64,000 nt of DNA, taken from the NCBI RefSeq assembly GCF_024199945.1, contig NZ_JANADP010000001.1:8494001-8558000 (forward strand). The letters are read 5' to 3'. Each line of letters starts with the position of its first letter. The first letter of the stretch is position 1. The notes under the pieces are model-generated. The model saw nothing but the letters and a program-made list of their open reading frames with translations. It searched no databases and was not told the DNA's origin. Positions 8,797 to 17,625 of this stretch are shown here, piece by piece. Both the position numbers and the translations under genes were made by a program. This stretch comes from Bradyrhizobium sp. CCGUVB4N. GTDB lineage: Bacteria; Pseudomonadota; Alphaproteobacteria; Rhizobiales; Xanthobacteraceae.

Positions 8797-9774
8797 CTAT
8801 TCGATGACGTCGTTCGCGATTGCGAGCAGGCCTGGAGAAAGCATGACGCCGAGCGCCTTGGCCGTTTTCAGGTTGACGGCGAGCTCGAACTTGGTGGGAT
8901 TCTGGACCGGCAGGTCCGCGGGCATCGCGCCTTTCAGGATGCGATCGATATAGGAGGCGGCGCGCCGCAACTGCTCGGCGCTGTCCGTGCTGTAGGACAT
9001 CAGCCCGCCCTCGTCGACGAAGACGCGGCTCCAGAAAACCGCCGGCGCGCGTGCCTCATTGATTGCCGCCAGCAGCTGCGCACGATTGGCCATGGTGAAG
9101 AAGTCGGGCAGCACCAGGAGCGCGCCGTCCCTGCGCGAGGCCAGCGCCGCGATCGAGGCGGCATCGTGCACCGGCGCGGGCTCGACCGTGACATGAAGCG
9201 TGCGCGCGGCATCCTCGAGCGTGCGCAGCATCAGGGGCGCGAACGGGGCGGTGGCGGGATTGTAGACGACGAAAACGCGGGACACTTTTGGCGTGACCTG
9301 CGTCAGCATCTCCAGCCATTTTCCGGCGAGCGGGCCGTCATAGTCGGTGAAGCCGGTGATGTTGCCGCCGGGATGAGCGAGATTTTGCACAAAGCCCTGG
9401 CTGACGGGATCGGTGACGACGGCGAACACGATGGGAATCGTCGTCGTGCGCTGGCGCAGCTCTTCCACCGAGGGCGTGCCGATCGCGAGCAGGACATCGG
9501 GCTTCAGCGCGATCAGCTCGTCTGCAAGCGGAGCGATGGGGGCACGATCGCCGGCCCCGCTGCGCCAGTCGACCTTGATATTGTCTTGCTCCTTCCAGCC
9601 GTGGGCGGCGAGCGCCTCGGCGAGGCGGGCCTGCCCGATCACGTCGTCGGCCGTGACCGAGAGCACGCCCAGCCGGCGCGGTGCATTCGGCTGCTGCGCC
9701 AGCACCGAAGCCGGCCATGCCGCAAGTGTCCCAAGAAGCGCCAGACAGTCGCGGCGGTTCATGGGAGACATCAT
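8797..9774 (-). CDS. ABC-type substrate-binding protein (PF04392-like)
   Basis: A 325-residue periplasmic binding protein. The N terminus is a signal peptide (MNRRDCLALLGTLAAWPASVLAQQ) and the mature part has the two-lobe pattern seen in the TrpX/DUF534-like group: DVLLAIGTPSVEELRQRT, PIVFAVVTDPVSQGFVQNL, GGNITGFTDYDG. It typically starts with ..PRRLGVLSV. Its ATG overlaps the hemH stop by one base (TGATG), so it is co-translated with ferrochelatase. No permease or ATPase gene is nearby. Ligand unknown. The start could also be the third Met (9762). Confidence 0.82.
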   Translation of the reverse strand: MMSPMNRRDCLALLGTLAAWPASVLAQQPNAPRRLGVLSVTADDVIGQARLAEALAAHGWKEQDNIKVDWRSGAGDRAPIAPLADELIALKPDVLLAIGTPSVEELRQRTTTIPIVFAVVTDPVSQGFVQNLAHPGGNITGFTDYDGPLAGKWLEMLTQVTPKVSRVFVVYNPATAPFAPLMLRTLEDAARTLHVTVEPAPVHDAASIAALASRRDGALLVLPDFFTMANRAQLLAAINEARAPAVFWSRVFVDEGGLMSYSTDSAEQLRRAASYIDRILKGAMPADLPVQNPTKFELAVNLKTAKALGVMLSPGLLAIANDVIE

Positions 9775-10811
9775 CAGATCCAGCCCTGAAGTTCGCGCAG
9801 CACCAGCGTCCGGATCACGTCCATGCCGGGATCGCTGTCGTTGAGGCAGGGGATCGCGGAAAACTGCTCGCCGCCATTGTGCTTGAAGATCTCGGCGTTC
9901 TCCTGCGCGATCTCCTCCAGCGTTTCCAGGCAGTCGGCGGAGAAGCCCGGCGTCACCACCGCGATGCGGCGCACGCCTTCCCTGGCGAGACGCTCCATCG
10001 TCTTGTCGGTGTAAGGCTGCAGCCACTCGTCATTGCCGAAGCGCGACTGGAAGGTCAGGAGCAGCTTGGTGTCGTCCATGCCGAGCCGGCGGCGCAGCGC
10101 TTCGGTCGTGGCGATGCAGTGGCTCTGATAGGGATCGCCCTTGTCGACATAGGATTTCGGCATGCCGTGGAAGGAGGCGACGATCAGCTCGGGCCTGAAC
10201 GGCAGCGTCGCCAGATGCGTCTCGATCGAGACCGCGAGCGCCTCGATATAGGCGTCGTCCGCGTAATAAGGCGGCGTCACCCGCAGCGTCGGCTGATTGC
10301 GCAGGCGGGCGAGCACGCGGAACACCTCGTCGCAGACGGTCGCCGAGGTCGAGGCGGAATATTGCGGATAGAGGGGCACGGCGAGGATCCGGTCGCAGCC
10401 CTTGGCGATGAGTGCATCGATACCCGCCTTGATCGAGGGATTGCCATAGCGCATCGCCCAATCCACCACGACATGGACGCGGTCCGACAGCGCGGCGGCG
10501 AGCTTGTCGCTCTGCGAGCGCGTGATGGTCTTCAGCGGCGACTCGTTTCGCTCGTTGTTCCAGATCTTCCGGTAGTCGAGCGCCTTGGTGCGGGGACGGC
10601 TGCGCAGGATGATGCCGTTCAGCACCAGCTGCCAGATCAGGCCCTGGTCCTCGATGACGCGGGCATCCGACAGGAATTCCTTGAGATAGACCCGCACGCC
10701 CGGGGCGTCGGCGGTGTCGGGCGTACCGAGATTGACCAGCAGTACGCCGACGCGCGGCTGGGCTGACGGCACAGCCGGTTTCGTGGCCTGGATGGGGGTG
10801 ACGGTCGTCAT
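9774..10811 (-). CDS. hemH: ferrochelatase
   Basis: A 345-residue enzyme inserting Fe(II) into protoporphyrin IX, the last step of haem synthesis. Visible family signatures are VGVLLVNLGTPDTADAP near the N terminus, the catalytic histidine in LIVASFHGMPKSYVDKGDPY, and LLTFQSRFGNDEWLQPYTDKTM with VVTPGFSADCLETLEEI near the C terminus. The start at MTTVTPIQ gives normal length; upstream frame is shadow. It is translationally coupled to a downstream substrate-binding protein. Very secure. Confidence 0.96.
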   Translation of the reverse strand: MTTVTPIQATKPAVPSAQPRVGVLLVNLGTPDTADAPGVRVYLKEFLSDARVIEDQGLIWQLVLNGIILRSRPRTKALDYRKIWNNERNESPLKTITRSQSDKLAAALSDRVHVVVDWAMRYGNPSIKAGIDALIAKGCDRILAVPLYPQYSASTSATVCDEVFRVLARLRNQPTLRVTPPYYADDAYIEALAVSIETHLATLPFRPELIVASFHGMPKSYVDKGDPYQSHCIATTEALRRRLGMDDTKLLLTFQSRFGNDEWLQPYTDKTMERLAREGVRRIAVVTPGFSADCLETLEEIAQENAEIFKHNGGEQFSAIPCLNDSDPGMDVIRTLVLRELQGWI

Positions 10812-10893
10812 GATCCGTTGGGTCGCGCGTTGCCCCGAACTTGTCAAGATGAGCCCGGTTTCGCTAGGGTCGCGCCCAAGCGGGGGAGGGAAG

Positions 10894-11292
10894 ATGACAC
10901 TCGCGGAATGGTGCATATTTGGAGCGCTGCTGCTCTATCTCTTGACGATCGTCTCGATCAAATGGATCCGGTTTCGCGGCTTCGACAATTCCCGGCCGCG
11001 CGATCCCGCGTTCTATCAGGACGCGATCGCGCAGCGCGCGCTCGGCGCGCATCAGAACGGGATCGAGACGTTTCCGTTCTTTGCCTTTGCCGTGCTGCTC
11101 GCCGAATTCCGGGACTCGCCGCAGCGCCTGATCGACGAGCTCGCGGTGCTGTTCCTGATCGTGCGGATCGCCTATGTGTTGACCTATCTCGGCAACCGCC
11201 CGACGCTCCGCTCGATCCTCTGGAGCATCGGCTTTGCGATCAATCTCGGGATTTTCTTCATGCCGCTGCTGAAGCGGCTTTTGCCGGTGTGA
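10894..11292 (+). CDS. MAPEG-family membrane protein
   Basis: A 132-residue protein with four predicted membrane helices: WCIFGALLLYLLTIVSIKW, FPFFAFAVLLAEF, LAVLFLIVRIAYVLTYL and ILWSIGFAINLGIFFMPLL. The pattern AIAQRALGAHQNGIETFPFFAFAV is the MAPEG signature (E-N-E/H-Q-N region shared with glutathione transferases of the membrane-bound type). ATG follows a strong GGGGGAGGG. Single gene, divergent from hemH. Enzymatic activity in bacteria is mostly uncharacterised. Confidence 0.88.
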   Translation: MTLAEWCIFGALLLYLLTIVSIKWIRFRGFDNSRPRDPAFYQDAIAQRALGAHQNGIETFPFFAFAVLLAEFRDSPQRLIDELAVLFLIVRIAYVLTYLGNRPTLRSILWSIGFAINLGIFFMPLLKRLLPV

Positions 11293-11300
11293 ACCTCCGT

Positions 11301-11432
11301 GTCCCGGACGCGGTGCAGCGCTCTTGCGCTGCTCCGCAGAGCCGGGACCCAGAAGGCTATAGCTTGCCGAGCGGAGAGATGGGCCCCGGCTCAGCAGCGC
11401 ACCGCTACGCGCTGCGTTGCGTCCGGGGCACG
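11301..11432. repeat. intergenic palindromic repeat (GTCCCGGACGC type), copy 1
   Basis: Outer arms GTCCCGGACGCGGTGCAGCG and CGCTGCGTTGCGTCCGGGGC with inner arms AGCCGGGACCCAGAAGG and GGGCCCCGGCT. A second copy in opposite orientation stands at 47379-47493. Located between the convergent MAPEG and NicO-type genes. Confidence 0.65.
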
Positions 11433-11442
11433 AGAGTTTTGC

Positions 11443-12573
11443 CTAGAAACACGTCGTCCGCTCGGCCGCGACATAGCCAAGCAACAGGCCTGCGCCAAAC
11501 AGCAGCACGAGGGCGGCAGCGGCGAATTCGATGCCGCGCATGAACAGCGCGCCGCCGCCGTCGCGGGCTCCGCTCAGGCGGCCGGCGATGTCCTTCGCGG
11601 AGACAGCAATCACGGCGATGGCCGCAACCGTAATCGCAGTGCCGAGCCCCATCAGGAAGGTCGCGGCGATGCCGGCCCAGAACAGGCCCTGGGCGAGCGC
11701 GAACACCAGCACCAGGATCGCACCGGAGCAGGGGCGGATGCCGACGGTCAGGATCGCGGCAAAACCGCGCCGCCAGCCGCCGGGGCCCGCGAGCTCGCTC
11801 GGCGTGGGGCCATGGGAATGGCCGCAGTGCTCGTCGTGGACGTGGTCATGAGCGTGATGCGCATGGGCGTGACCATGGTCATGGTGATCATGGTCGTGAT
11901 CGTGGTGATGATGATCATGCGCATCATGATGATGGTGATGGCCGTGATCGTGATGGTCATGCGGCACGCCGGCGATCGCCGGCACCGGCTGCGTCGCCTG
12001 GAGCGCGCGGATGAAGGTGCGGCCCTTGACCCAGACCAGCCGCAGACCGAACAGGGCGATCAGGCCGTAGCTTGCGATCTCGATCGCGCCCTCCGCCTTG
12101 CACATGGTCTTGGCCGTCGCATTCAGGATCCAGGCCGAGATGCCGACGATCAGGATCGCCACCAACGACTGCATCAGCGCCGAGGCAAAGGACAGCGCGA
12201 TGCCGCGCCGCGCGGTCTCGCGGTTGGCGACGAGATAGGAGGCGATCACCGCCTTGCCGTGGCCGGGACCGGCGGCATGGAAGATGCCGTAGGCAAACGA
12301 GATGAAGATCAGCGTCCACACGGCCGAGCCGTCTGTCTTGGCAGCGCGGATGGTCGACGACATCTGACGATAGAATTCCGACTGCTTTGCCAAGAGCCAG
12401 CCGATCAGGCCGCTGGCCTCCGGCTCGGCGGCAGGCGCCTGTTTCGGCGCGCCGAACGGGTTTTGCGCCAAGACATCGTGGGTCGTGGCATCGGCCAGAC
12501 CGACGACGAGGAGAACAGCGGCACAGGCGAGGAGCCCGCGCATGAGCGGCGAGAGATGCGGCTTCAAGGGCAA
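11443..12573 (-). CDS. nickel/cobalt-transporter-like membrane protein (NicO/RcnA/ZevB family)
   Basis: A 376-residue inner-membrane protein. Family helices include AYGIFHAAGPGHGKAVIASYLVA (the HxxGPGHGKxxxxxYL signature), LSFASALMQSLVAILIV, and GIRPCSGAILVLVFALAQGLF. A cytoplasmic loop near the middle (about residues 200-255) is extremely His/Asp-rich and ends EHCGHSHG, a likely metal buffer. It overlaps the DUF1007 gene by 10 bp. The pair DUF1007 + NicO homologue is the ZevA/ZevB arrangement, a zinc uptake system described in Haemophilus influenzae, so zinc is as likely a substrate as nickel or cobalt. Direction of transport cannot be told. Confidence 0.85.
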   Translation of the reverse strand: MPLKPHLSPLMRGLLACAAVLLVVGLADATTHDVLAQNPFGAPKQAPAAEPEASGLIGWLLAKQSEFYRQMSSTIRAAKTDGSAVWTLIFISFAYGIFHAAGPGHGKAVIASYLVANRETARRGIALSFASALMQSLVAILIVGISAWILNATAKTMCKAEGAIEIASYGLIALFGLRLVWVKGRTFIRALQATQPVPAIAGVPHDHHDHGHHHHHDAHDHHHHDHDHDHHDHGHAHAHHAHDHVHDEHCGHSHGPTPSELAGPGGWRRGFAAILTVGIRPCSGAILVLVFALAQGLFWAGIAATFLMGLGTAITVAAIAVIAVSAKDIAGRLSGARDGGGALFMRGIEFAAAALVLLFGAGLLLGYVAAERTTCF

Positions 12574-13196
12574 TCCACCGTGATCTTGTTGGCGAACATC
12601 ATGCCGAAATTGGCATTCGGGCCGTCCATGAAGGTCTGCTCGTTGAGCTTCTGCGCGGTCGCTGTGCCGTCGCTGGGACGATCGAGCTTCATCTGGCAGC
12701 CGGCCGGCGCGCCGACAAGCTTGACCGGATTGTCCTTGGCCATCTGGAAATCGATGAAGAAGGAGCGGTCGAACACTTCCAGCATCAGTTGCTTCGGCTT
12801 GAGCGGCGTCTTCAGCGGCAAGGTGAAGTGCAGGGTCAGCACCGTATCCTTGTAGTCGAGATAATAGTCGACCGGCTCGTTAAAGCGCTCTTTCTTGCCG
12901 TCGGCTCGCGCAAAGGTGAAGTAGGCATATTCCTTCAGCGACTCGACATTGGTCTGCGCCAGCGGTCCCAGCTCCTCGCGGGTGTAGGCGCCCTTTTTCT
13001 TGGCTTCGAGCCCCTGCACTGCATAGGCCGAGAACATGTCGTCGAAGGTCCAGGCGTGGCGGACGCCGGTAATCGAGCCGTCCTCGGCATAGAGCAGTTC
13101 GCTGGTCGCCGTGATCCAGACATGCGGATGCGCGCTCGCCGCAGGCGCGGCGAACGTGATTGCAGCGGCGAGCAGCCATCCGAACAGGCGGCGCAT
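12564..13196 (-). CDS. DUF1007 family periplasmic protein (ZevA-like)
   Basis: A 210-residue secreted protein with signal peptide (MRRLFGWLLAAAITFAAPAASA) followed at once by HPHVWI, the conserved mature N terminus of DUF1007, which could coordinate metal. Further conserved parts are VRHAWTFDDMFSAY and VLTLHFTLPLK. It starts 5 bp after the dcp stop and overlaps the metal transporter downstream, so the three genes form one operon. By analogy to ZevA it would deliver a metal to its membrane partner; this is inference. Confidence 0.85.
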   Translation of the reverse strand: MRRLFGWLLAAAITFAAPAASAHPHVWITATSELLYAEDGSITGVRHAWTFDDMFSAYAVQGLEAKKKGAYTREELGPLAQTNVESLKEYAYFTFARADGKKERFNEPVDYYLDYKDTVLTLHFTLPLKTPLKPKQLMLEVFDRSFFIDFQMAKDNPVKLVGAPAGCQMKLDRPSDGTATAQKLNEQTFMDGPNANFGMMFANKITVDCP

Positions 13197-13201
13197 GCCG
13201 G

Positions 13202-15283
13202 TCAGGCCGCCTTGGCGTCGTCGAGCAGGCCGCGACGACGGAGCAGCGCGTCGGGCTCGGGCGGGCGGCCGCGGAAGGCCTCGTAGGCCGCTTCCGGATC
13301 GACCGAGCCGCCGCTCGAATAGATGTCGTCGTGCAGGCGTTTTGCGACCGCGGGATCGAAGATGTTGCCGGCCTCCTCGAAGGCGCCGAAGGCGTCGGCA
13401 TCCATCACCTCCGACCACATGTAGCTGTAGTAGCCCGCGGCATAGTGATCGCCGGAGAAGATGTGGCCGAATTGCGTGGGCCGGTGCCGCATCGAGATTT
13501 CCTCGGGCATGCCGATCTTCTCGAGCTCCTTCTTCTCGAAGGCGCGGACATCCTGCACGGCCGCGGCAGGCTGGGAGTGGAATTCGAGATCCACCAGCGC
13601 CGAGGAGACGAACTCGACGGTGGCAAAGCCCTGGTTGAACTTGCGCGCGGCAAGGAAGCGCTTGAGCAGATCGTCCGGCAGCGGCTCGCCGGTCTGGTAG
13701 TGGCGGGCGAACTGCTGCAGCACCTCGGGCCGCTCCTGCCAGTGCTCGTAGAGCTGCGAGGGCAGCTCGACGAAATCGGTGAACACCGAGGTGCCCGACA
13801 GCGACGGGTAGGTCACGTTGGAGAGCATGCCGTGCAGGCCGTGGCCGAACTCGTGGAACAGGGTGCGGGCATCGTCAGGCGACAGCAGCGAGGGCTCGGC
13901 GCCCGTGCCCTTGGCAAAATTGCAGACATTGATGACGAGCGGCGCGATCTCGCCGTCGAGTTTCTGCTGGTCGCGCAGCGAGGTCATCCAGGCGCCGGAG
14001 CGCTTTGACGGCCGAGCGTAGTAGTCGCCGTAGAACAGCGCCTTGTGCTTGCCGTCGGGGCCCTTCACCTCCCAGACCCGGACATCCGGGTGCCAGACCG
14101 GCACGTCCTTGCGCTCGGCGAAAGTGATGCCGAACAGGCGGGTGGCGCAGTCGAAGGCGGCGGCGATCATGTGGTCGAGCGTCAGATAGGGCTTGATCGC
14201 GGCGTCGTCGAAATTGGCGCGCTGCAGGCGGAGCTTTTCGGCGTAGAAGCGCCAGTCCCAGGGCGCGAGCTTGAAATTGCCGCCCTCCTCCGTGATCAGC
14301 GCCTGCATCTCGTCGCGGTCGGCGAGCGCCCGCGCCCGGGCCGGCTTCCAGACCCGCTCGAGCAGGCCGCGAACCGCATCCGGCGTCTTGGCCATGGAGT
14401 CTTCGAGACGGTAGGCGGCGAAGGTCGGGTAGCCCAACAGTTTGGCACTCTCCTCGCGCAGCTTCAGGATCTCGCCGATGGTCGTGTTGTTGTCGTTGCC
14501 ATTGCCGTTGTCGCCGCGCGCGGTGAAGGCCTTGTAGACCTTCTCGCGCAGGTCGCGCCGGGCCGAGCTCTTCAGGAACGGCTCGGTCGAGGAGCGTGAC
14601 AGCGTCACGATGGCCTTGCCCTCCATGCCGCGATCTTCTGCCGCAGCCCTGGCGGCGGCCACAAAGCTCTCCGGCAGGCCCTGGCGGTCGGCCTCCCCCA
14701 ACTCCATGAACCAGTCCTGCTCGTCGCCGAGCAGATGATGGCTGAAGCCGGTCGCGAGCTGGGCCAGCTTCTCGTTGATCTCGGCCATGCGCGTCTTGGC
14801 CTCGTCGGAGAGGCCAGCGCCGGCGCGGTGGAAGCGGGTGTAGGTGCGCTCCAGCAGGCGGAGCTGCTCCGGGTTGAGGCCGAGATTGGCGCGGTTCTCG
14901 TGCAGCTGGGCGATGCGGCCAAACAGCACGGCGTTCATCATGATCGGATTCCAGTGCCGCGCCATCCGCAAGGAGACCTCCTTGTCGATGTCCAGGATGG
15001 TCGGGTTGGAATGCGCCGAGACCAGGTCGTAGAACACGGAGGCGACCTTGCTGAGCAGCTTGCCGGAGCGCTCCAGCGCCGTGATGGTGTTGGCGAAGTC
15101 GGCCGTGGCCGGATCGTTGGTGATCGCCGCGATCTCGGCGGAGTGATCGGCAAAGGCCTGCTCGAAGGCGGGCAGGAAGTGCTCCGGCGTGATCTCGTCG
15201 AAAGGTGGGGTCGCAAACGGCGTCACCCAGGCCTTCAGCAGCGGGTTGGTCTCGGAGTCCGTGGTTTGGCGGGGATCTGACAT
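13202..15283 (-). CDS. dcp: M3-family peptidyl-dipeptidase
   Basis: A 693-residue zinc metallopeptidase. The active site is HEFGHGLHGML with H477, E478 and H481, preceded by DDARTLF and followed by YPSLSGTSVFTDFVELPSQLYEHW, which matches Dcp and oligopeptidase A. The N terminus (NPLLKAWVTPFATPPFDEI) and total length (E. coli Dcp 681) favour Dcp. No signal peptide, so cytoplasmic. Start chosen at MSDPRQ, after a long shadow extension. First gene of the operon with DUF1007 and the NicO-type transporter; the link to metal supply may be the enzyme's own zinc. Confidence 0.9.
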   Translation of the reverse strand: MSDPRQTTDSETNPLLKAWVTPFATPPFDEITPEHFLPAFEQAFADHSAEIAAITNDPATADFANTITALERSGKLLSKVASVFYDLVSAHSNPTILDIDKEVSLRMARHWNPIMMNAVLFGRIAQLHENRANLGLNPEQLRLLERTYTRFHRAGAGLSDEAKTRMAEINEKLAQLATGFSHHLLGDEQDWFMELGEADRQGLPESFVAAARAAAEDRGMEGKAIVTLSRSSTEPFLKSSARRDLREKVYKAFTARGDNGNGNDNNTTIGEILKLREESAKLLGYPTFAAYRLEDSMAKTPDAVRGLLERVWKPARARALADRDEMQALITEEGGNFKLAPWDWRFYAEKLRLQRANFDDAAIKPYLTLDHMIAAAFDCATRLFGITFAERKDVPVWHPDVRVWEVKGPDGKHKALFYGDYYARPSKRSGAWMTSLRDQQKLDGEIAPLVINVCNFAKGTGAEPSLLSPDDARTLFHEFGHGLHGMLSNVTYPSLSGTSVFTDFVELPSQLYEHWQERPEVLQQFARHYQTGEPLPDDLLKRFLAARKFNQGFATVEFVSSALVDLEFHSQPAAAVQDVRAFEKKELEKIGMPEEISMRHRPTQFGHIFSGDHYAAGYYSYMWSEVMDADAFGAFEEAGNIFDPAVAKRLHDDIYSSGGSVDPEAAYEAFRGRPPEPDALLRRRGLLDDAKAA

Positions 15284-15411
15284 CGCAAGTCCGTTTTTTG
15301 AGCCGATTTGTTGGGTCCAGCTTAGCACGCCATGGGGCTTTTTTGGGCCATTTGGCCTTGCTCCCGCCCGCCTTTTCGGGGAGATTGCGGCCCTCGAAGC
15401 CACGGACCCCT

Positions 15412-15672
15412 ATGCCCATGAACGCGCCCTCCTCATCTTCCCGTCAGATCGTCTGGCCGAGCGTCATCACCGTCATCAGCGCCGCCATCCTGATCGGCGC
15501 CGAGGTGTTCGGCGCGGCGTTTGCCGGCGGCTGGGCGCTCGCGATTCTGTTCGGACTCGGCGACCAGGGCGCGCACATCCTCCAGGCCGTGCTGTTCGCA
15601 CTCGGCGTGCTGGTGATGACCGCCTTCATCCGCGCCGCTCAGCGCGTCGAGCCGTTCTTCAAGCGCGGCTGA
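15412..15672 (+). CDS. small membrane protein, unknown function
   Basis: An 86-residue protein with two predicted membrane helices (about residues 17-35, SVITVISAAILIGAEVFG, and 55-75, HILQAVLFALGVLVMTAFI) and a short charged tail ending RVEPFFKRG. ATG at 15412 or 15418 are both possible; neither has a good ribosome site. Divergent from dcp. I do not recognise a named family. Confidence 0.65.
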   Translation: MPMNAPSSSSRQIVWPSVITVISAAILIGAEVFGAAFAGGWALAILFGLGDQGAHILQAVLFALGVLVMTAFIRAAQRVEPFFKRG

Positions 15673-15799
15673 CGCTCCGCGCGCGCGTCTGAGTCACGCG
15701 CACGACACAGAAAACTTAACGCGCATTCATCTTCCGCGTCGCTCGCGCAACACCGCGCAAGCAGATGTTAGGCAATCCTGTCTTCAGCCTAAAAAAATT

Positions 15800-15827
15800 C
15801 TTGCGAAGCCGAGTCAAAACGCTTATG
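15800..15827 (+). promoter_or_regulatory. candidate sigma-70 promoter of the odc leader
   Basis: CTTGCG, 16 bp, CTTATG resembles the rhizobial housekeeping consensus CTTGAC-N17-CTATAT at 4 of 6 in each box. It would start transcription near 15835, giving a leader of about 515 nt before the decarboxylase ATG. Weak on its own; supported by the structured leader that follows. Confidence 0.35.
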
Positions 15828-15834
15828 TGCGCTC

Positions 15835-16350
15835 TTGCCCAATTTCGCACGTGCCTGTGGTCGTGTGTCAGTCGGTAGGTATCCGGACAAGAGGCCGGAC
15901 AGCCGCCAAGGGGTGAAGAAGCCGAGGGGCTCTTCGGAAGTGCGGAAGTCGGAAACCTCCAGGGGTTGAAGACGGACAGCAAACCCGGAGCGCCCAGCAT
16001 CTCTCTCAAAGAGATGCCTAGTCGAAGGTGACTTCACTTTTTGCAACCGTGACTGGCAGCCGGAGGCGAACCGGCGCACCCCGCTCTCAACGGGGGACGC
16101 GACTTAAAGCAACGACGGATCGGGCTTTTTTGGTCTCTACCGGCATTCCAACGCCGGCGCGGGCTACTGAAAAGGCTTGTCCTTCATTGCCAGGTGTGCG
16201 GGCGGGAAACTCTCCCAACCAATCCACGGCAGCACAGTCTGGTTTGAGTCTTTTGGTCTCAACGCGCCTCCATCGCGCGGTGTGGCCGGAGCACTCTTAT
16301 CCGACGTCACGTTGATGCGGACCCCGTCGCTGGGGCCGTTGGAGAGTGCC
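15835..16350 (+). ncRNA. long structured 5' leader of ornithine decarboxylase (candidate speF motif)
   Basis: The 678 bases between the small membrane gene and odc hold no convincing ORF but are full of stable hairpins on the + strand: GCATCTCT/AGAGATGC with a 5-nt loop (15997-16017), GCCGG/CCGGC (16059-16075), CCCCG/CGGGG (16079-16095) and CCGGC/GCCGG (16140-16157), with further CCGG-rich pairs near 15890. The speF RNA motif is a known alphaproteobacterial leader upstream of this very gene class (COG0019 decarboxylases; Corbino and colleagues, 2005). Position and gene fit, but I could not align the consensus from memory. The first ~160 bases (15673-15834) show nothing else beyond a TTAGGC/GCCTAA inverted repeat. 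Confidence 0.6.
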
Positions 16351-17493
16351 ATGACCGAACGTATCCAGGAATTCCTGCGCAACCGCCGCAAGGAAGGTCT
16401 CGACACCGAGCCGTGCCTCGTCGTCGACCTCGAGGTCGTGCGCGACAATTACCAGACCTTCGCCAAGGCGCTGCCCGACAGCCGCGTGTTCTATGCCGTC
16501 AAGGCGAACCCGGCGCCGGAAGTGCTGGCACTGCTGGCCTCCATGGGCTCCTGCTTCGACACCGCGACCGTCGCCGAGATCGAGATGGCGCTGGCCGCCG
16601 GTGCGACGCCCGACCGCATCTCCTTCGGCAACACGATCAAGAAGGAGCGCGACATCGCGCGTGCCTTCGCGCTCGGCATTCGCCTGTTCGCGGTCGATTG
16701 CGTCCCCGAGGTCGAGAAGGTCGCCCGCGCCGCTCCCGGCGCGAAGGTGTTCTGCCGCATCCTCTATGACTGCGCCGGCGCCGAATGGCCGCTGTCGCGC
16801 AAGTTCGGCTGCGACCCGGAAATGGCCGTCGAGGTGCTCGACGTCGCCAAGCGCCTGGGCCTGGAGCCGTGCGGCATCTCCTTCCATGTCGGCTCGCAGC
16901 AGCGCAAGGTGAAGGCGTGGGACCGTGCGCTGGCGATGGCCTCGCAGGTGTTCCGCGACTGCGCCGAGCGCGGCATCAACCTGACCATGGTCAACATGGG
17001 CGGCGGCTTCCCGACCAAGTACCTCAAGGACGTGCCGCCGGTGGTGACCTACGGCCGTTCGATCTTCCGCGCGCTGCGCAAGCACTTCGGCAACCAGATT
17101 CCGGAGACCATCATCGAGCCGGGTCGCGGCATGGTGGGCAACGCCGGCATCATCGAATCCGAGGTCGTGCTCATCTCGAAGAAGAGCGACGAGGACGAGG
17201 TGCGCTGGGTGTACCTGGACATCGGCAAGTTCGGCGGTCTCGCCGAGACCATGGACGAGTCGATCCGCTACGCCATCCGCACCCCGCATGACGGCGCGGA
17301 CATGACCCCGTGCGTGCTCGCAGGCCCGACCTGCGACAGCGCCGACGTGCTGTACGAGAAGACCCCGTATCCGCTTCCGGTGACGCTCGAGATCGGCGAC
17401 AAGCTGCTGATCGAAGGCACCGGGGCCTATACGTCGACCTACTCGGCGGTGGCATTCAACGGCATCCCGCCGCTGCGGACCTACCACATCTAA
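16351..17493 (+). CDS. ornithine (lysine/ornithine) decarboxylase, fold type III
   Basis: A 380-residue PLP enzyme of the alanine-racemase-fold (eukaryotic-type) ODC group, producing putrescine. The PLP lysine is K51 in VFYAVKANPAP; ISFHVGSQ and the glycine loop VNMGGGFP follow, then IEPGRGMVGNAG binds PLP phosphate. The catalytic cysteine lies in GPTCDSADVLYE near residue 328. The ATG is preceded by GGAG. The frame continues upstream into the leader but there is no reason to extend. Downstream genes (RidA, homospermidine synthase) make a coherent polyamine unit. Preference for ornithine over lysine cannot be decided by eye. Confidence 0.92.
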   Translation: MTERIQEFLRNRRKEGLDTEPCLVVDLEVVRDNYQTFAKALPDSRVFYAVKANPAPEVLALLASMGSCFDTATVAEIEMALAAGATPDRISFGNTIKKERDIARAFALGIRLFAVDCVPEVEKVARAAPGAKVFCRILYDCAGAEWPLSRKFGCDPEMAVEVLDVAKRLGLEPCGISFHVGSQQRKVKAWDRALAMASQVFRDCAERGINLTMVNMGGGFPTKYLKDVPPVVTYGRSIFRALRKHFGNQIPETIIEPGRGMVGNAGIIESEVVLISKKSDEDEVRWVYLDIGKFGGLAETMDESIRYAIRTPHDGADMTPCVLAGPTCDSADVLYEKTPYPLPVTLEIGDKLLIEGTGAYTSTYSAVAFNGIPPLRTYHI

Positions 17494-17526
17494 GCTGCCT
17501 CTCTTGTCCGAGGCCTGACGAACCCG

Positions 17527-17546
17527 GGAGCCGGCTTGCCGGCTCC
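17527..17546 (+). terminator. hairpin after odc, possible attenuating terminator
   Basis: Perfect 8-bp stem GGAGCCGG/CCGGCTCC with a CTTG loop, 34 bp after the odc stop. The following TCCCTGACATCTTTG is only weakly T-rich, so termination may be partial and the GNAT gene may still be read through. Confidence 0.5.
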
Positions 17547-17625
17547 TCCCTGACATCTTTGATTCTGACGACGCCTTGGACCGGCGTGCTGCGCGCACGT
17601 CGGCTCAAGCGGGGACTGACGCGCC

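Noticed and set aside
11820..11960. Possible simple-sequence repeat or CRISPR-like tract
   Set aside because: It is the coding sequence for the His/Asp-rich loop; spacing is irregular and there are no spacers.
11299..12855. 518-residue + strand frame over the nickel/zinc transporter
   Set aside because: Antisense of the His-rich transporter; the Met/Val repeats are the reverse complement of the His/Asp codons.
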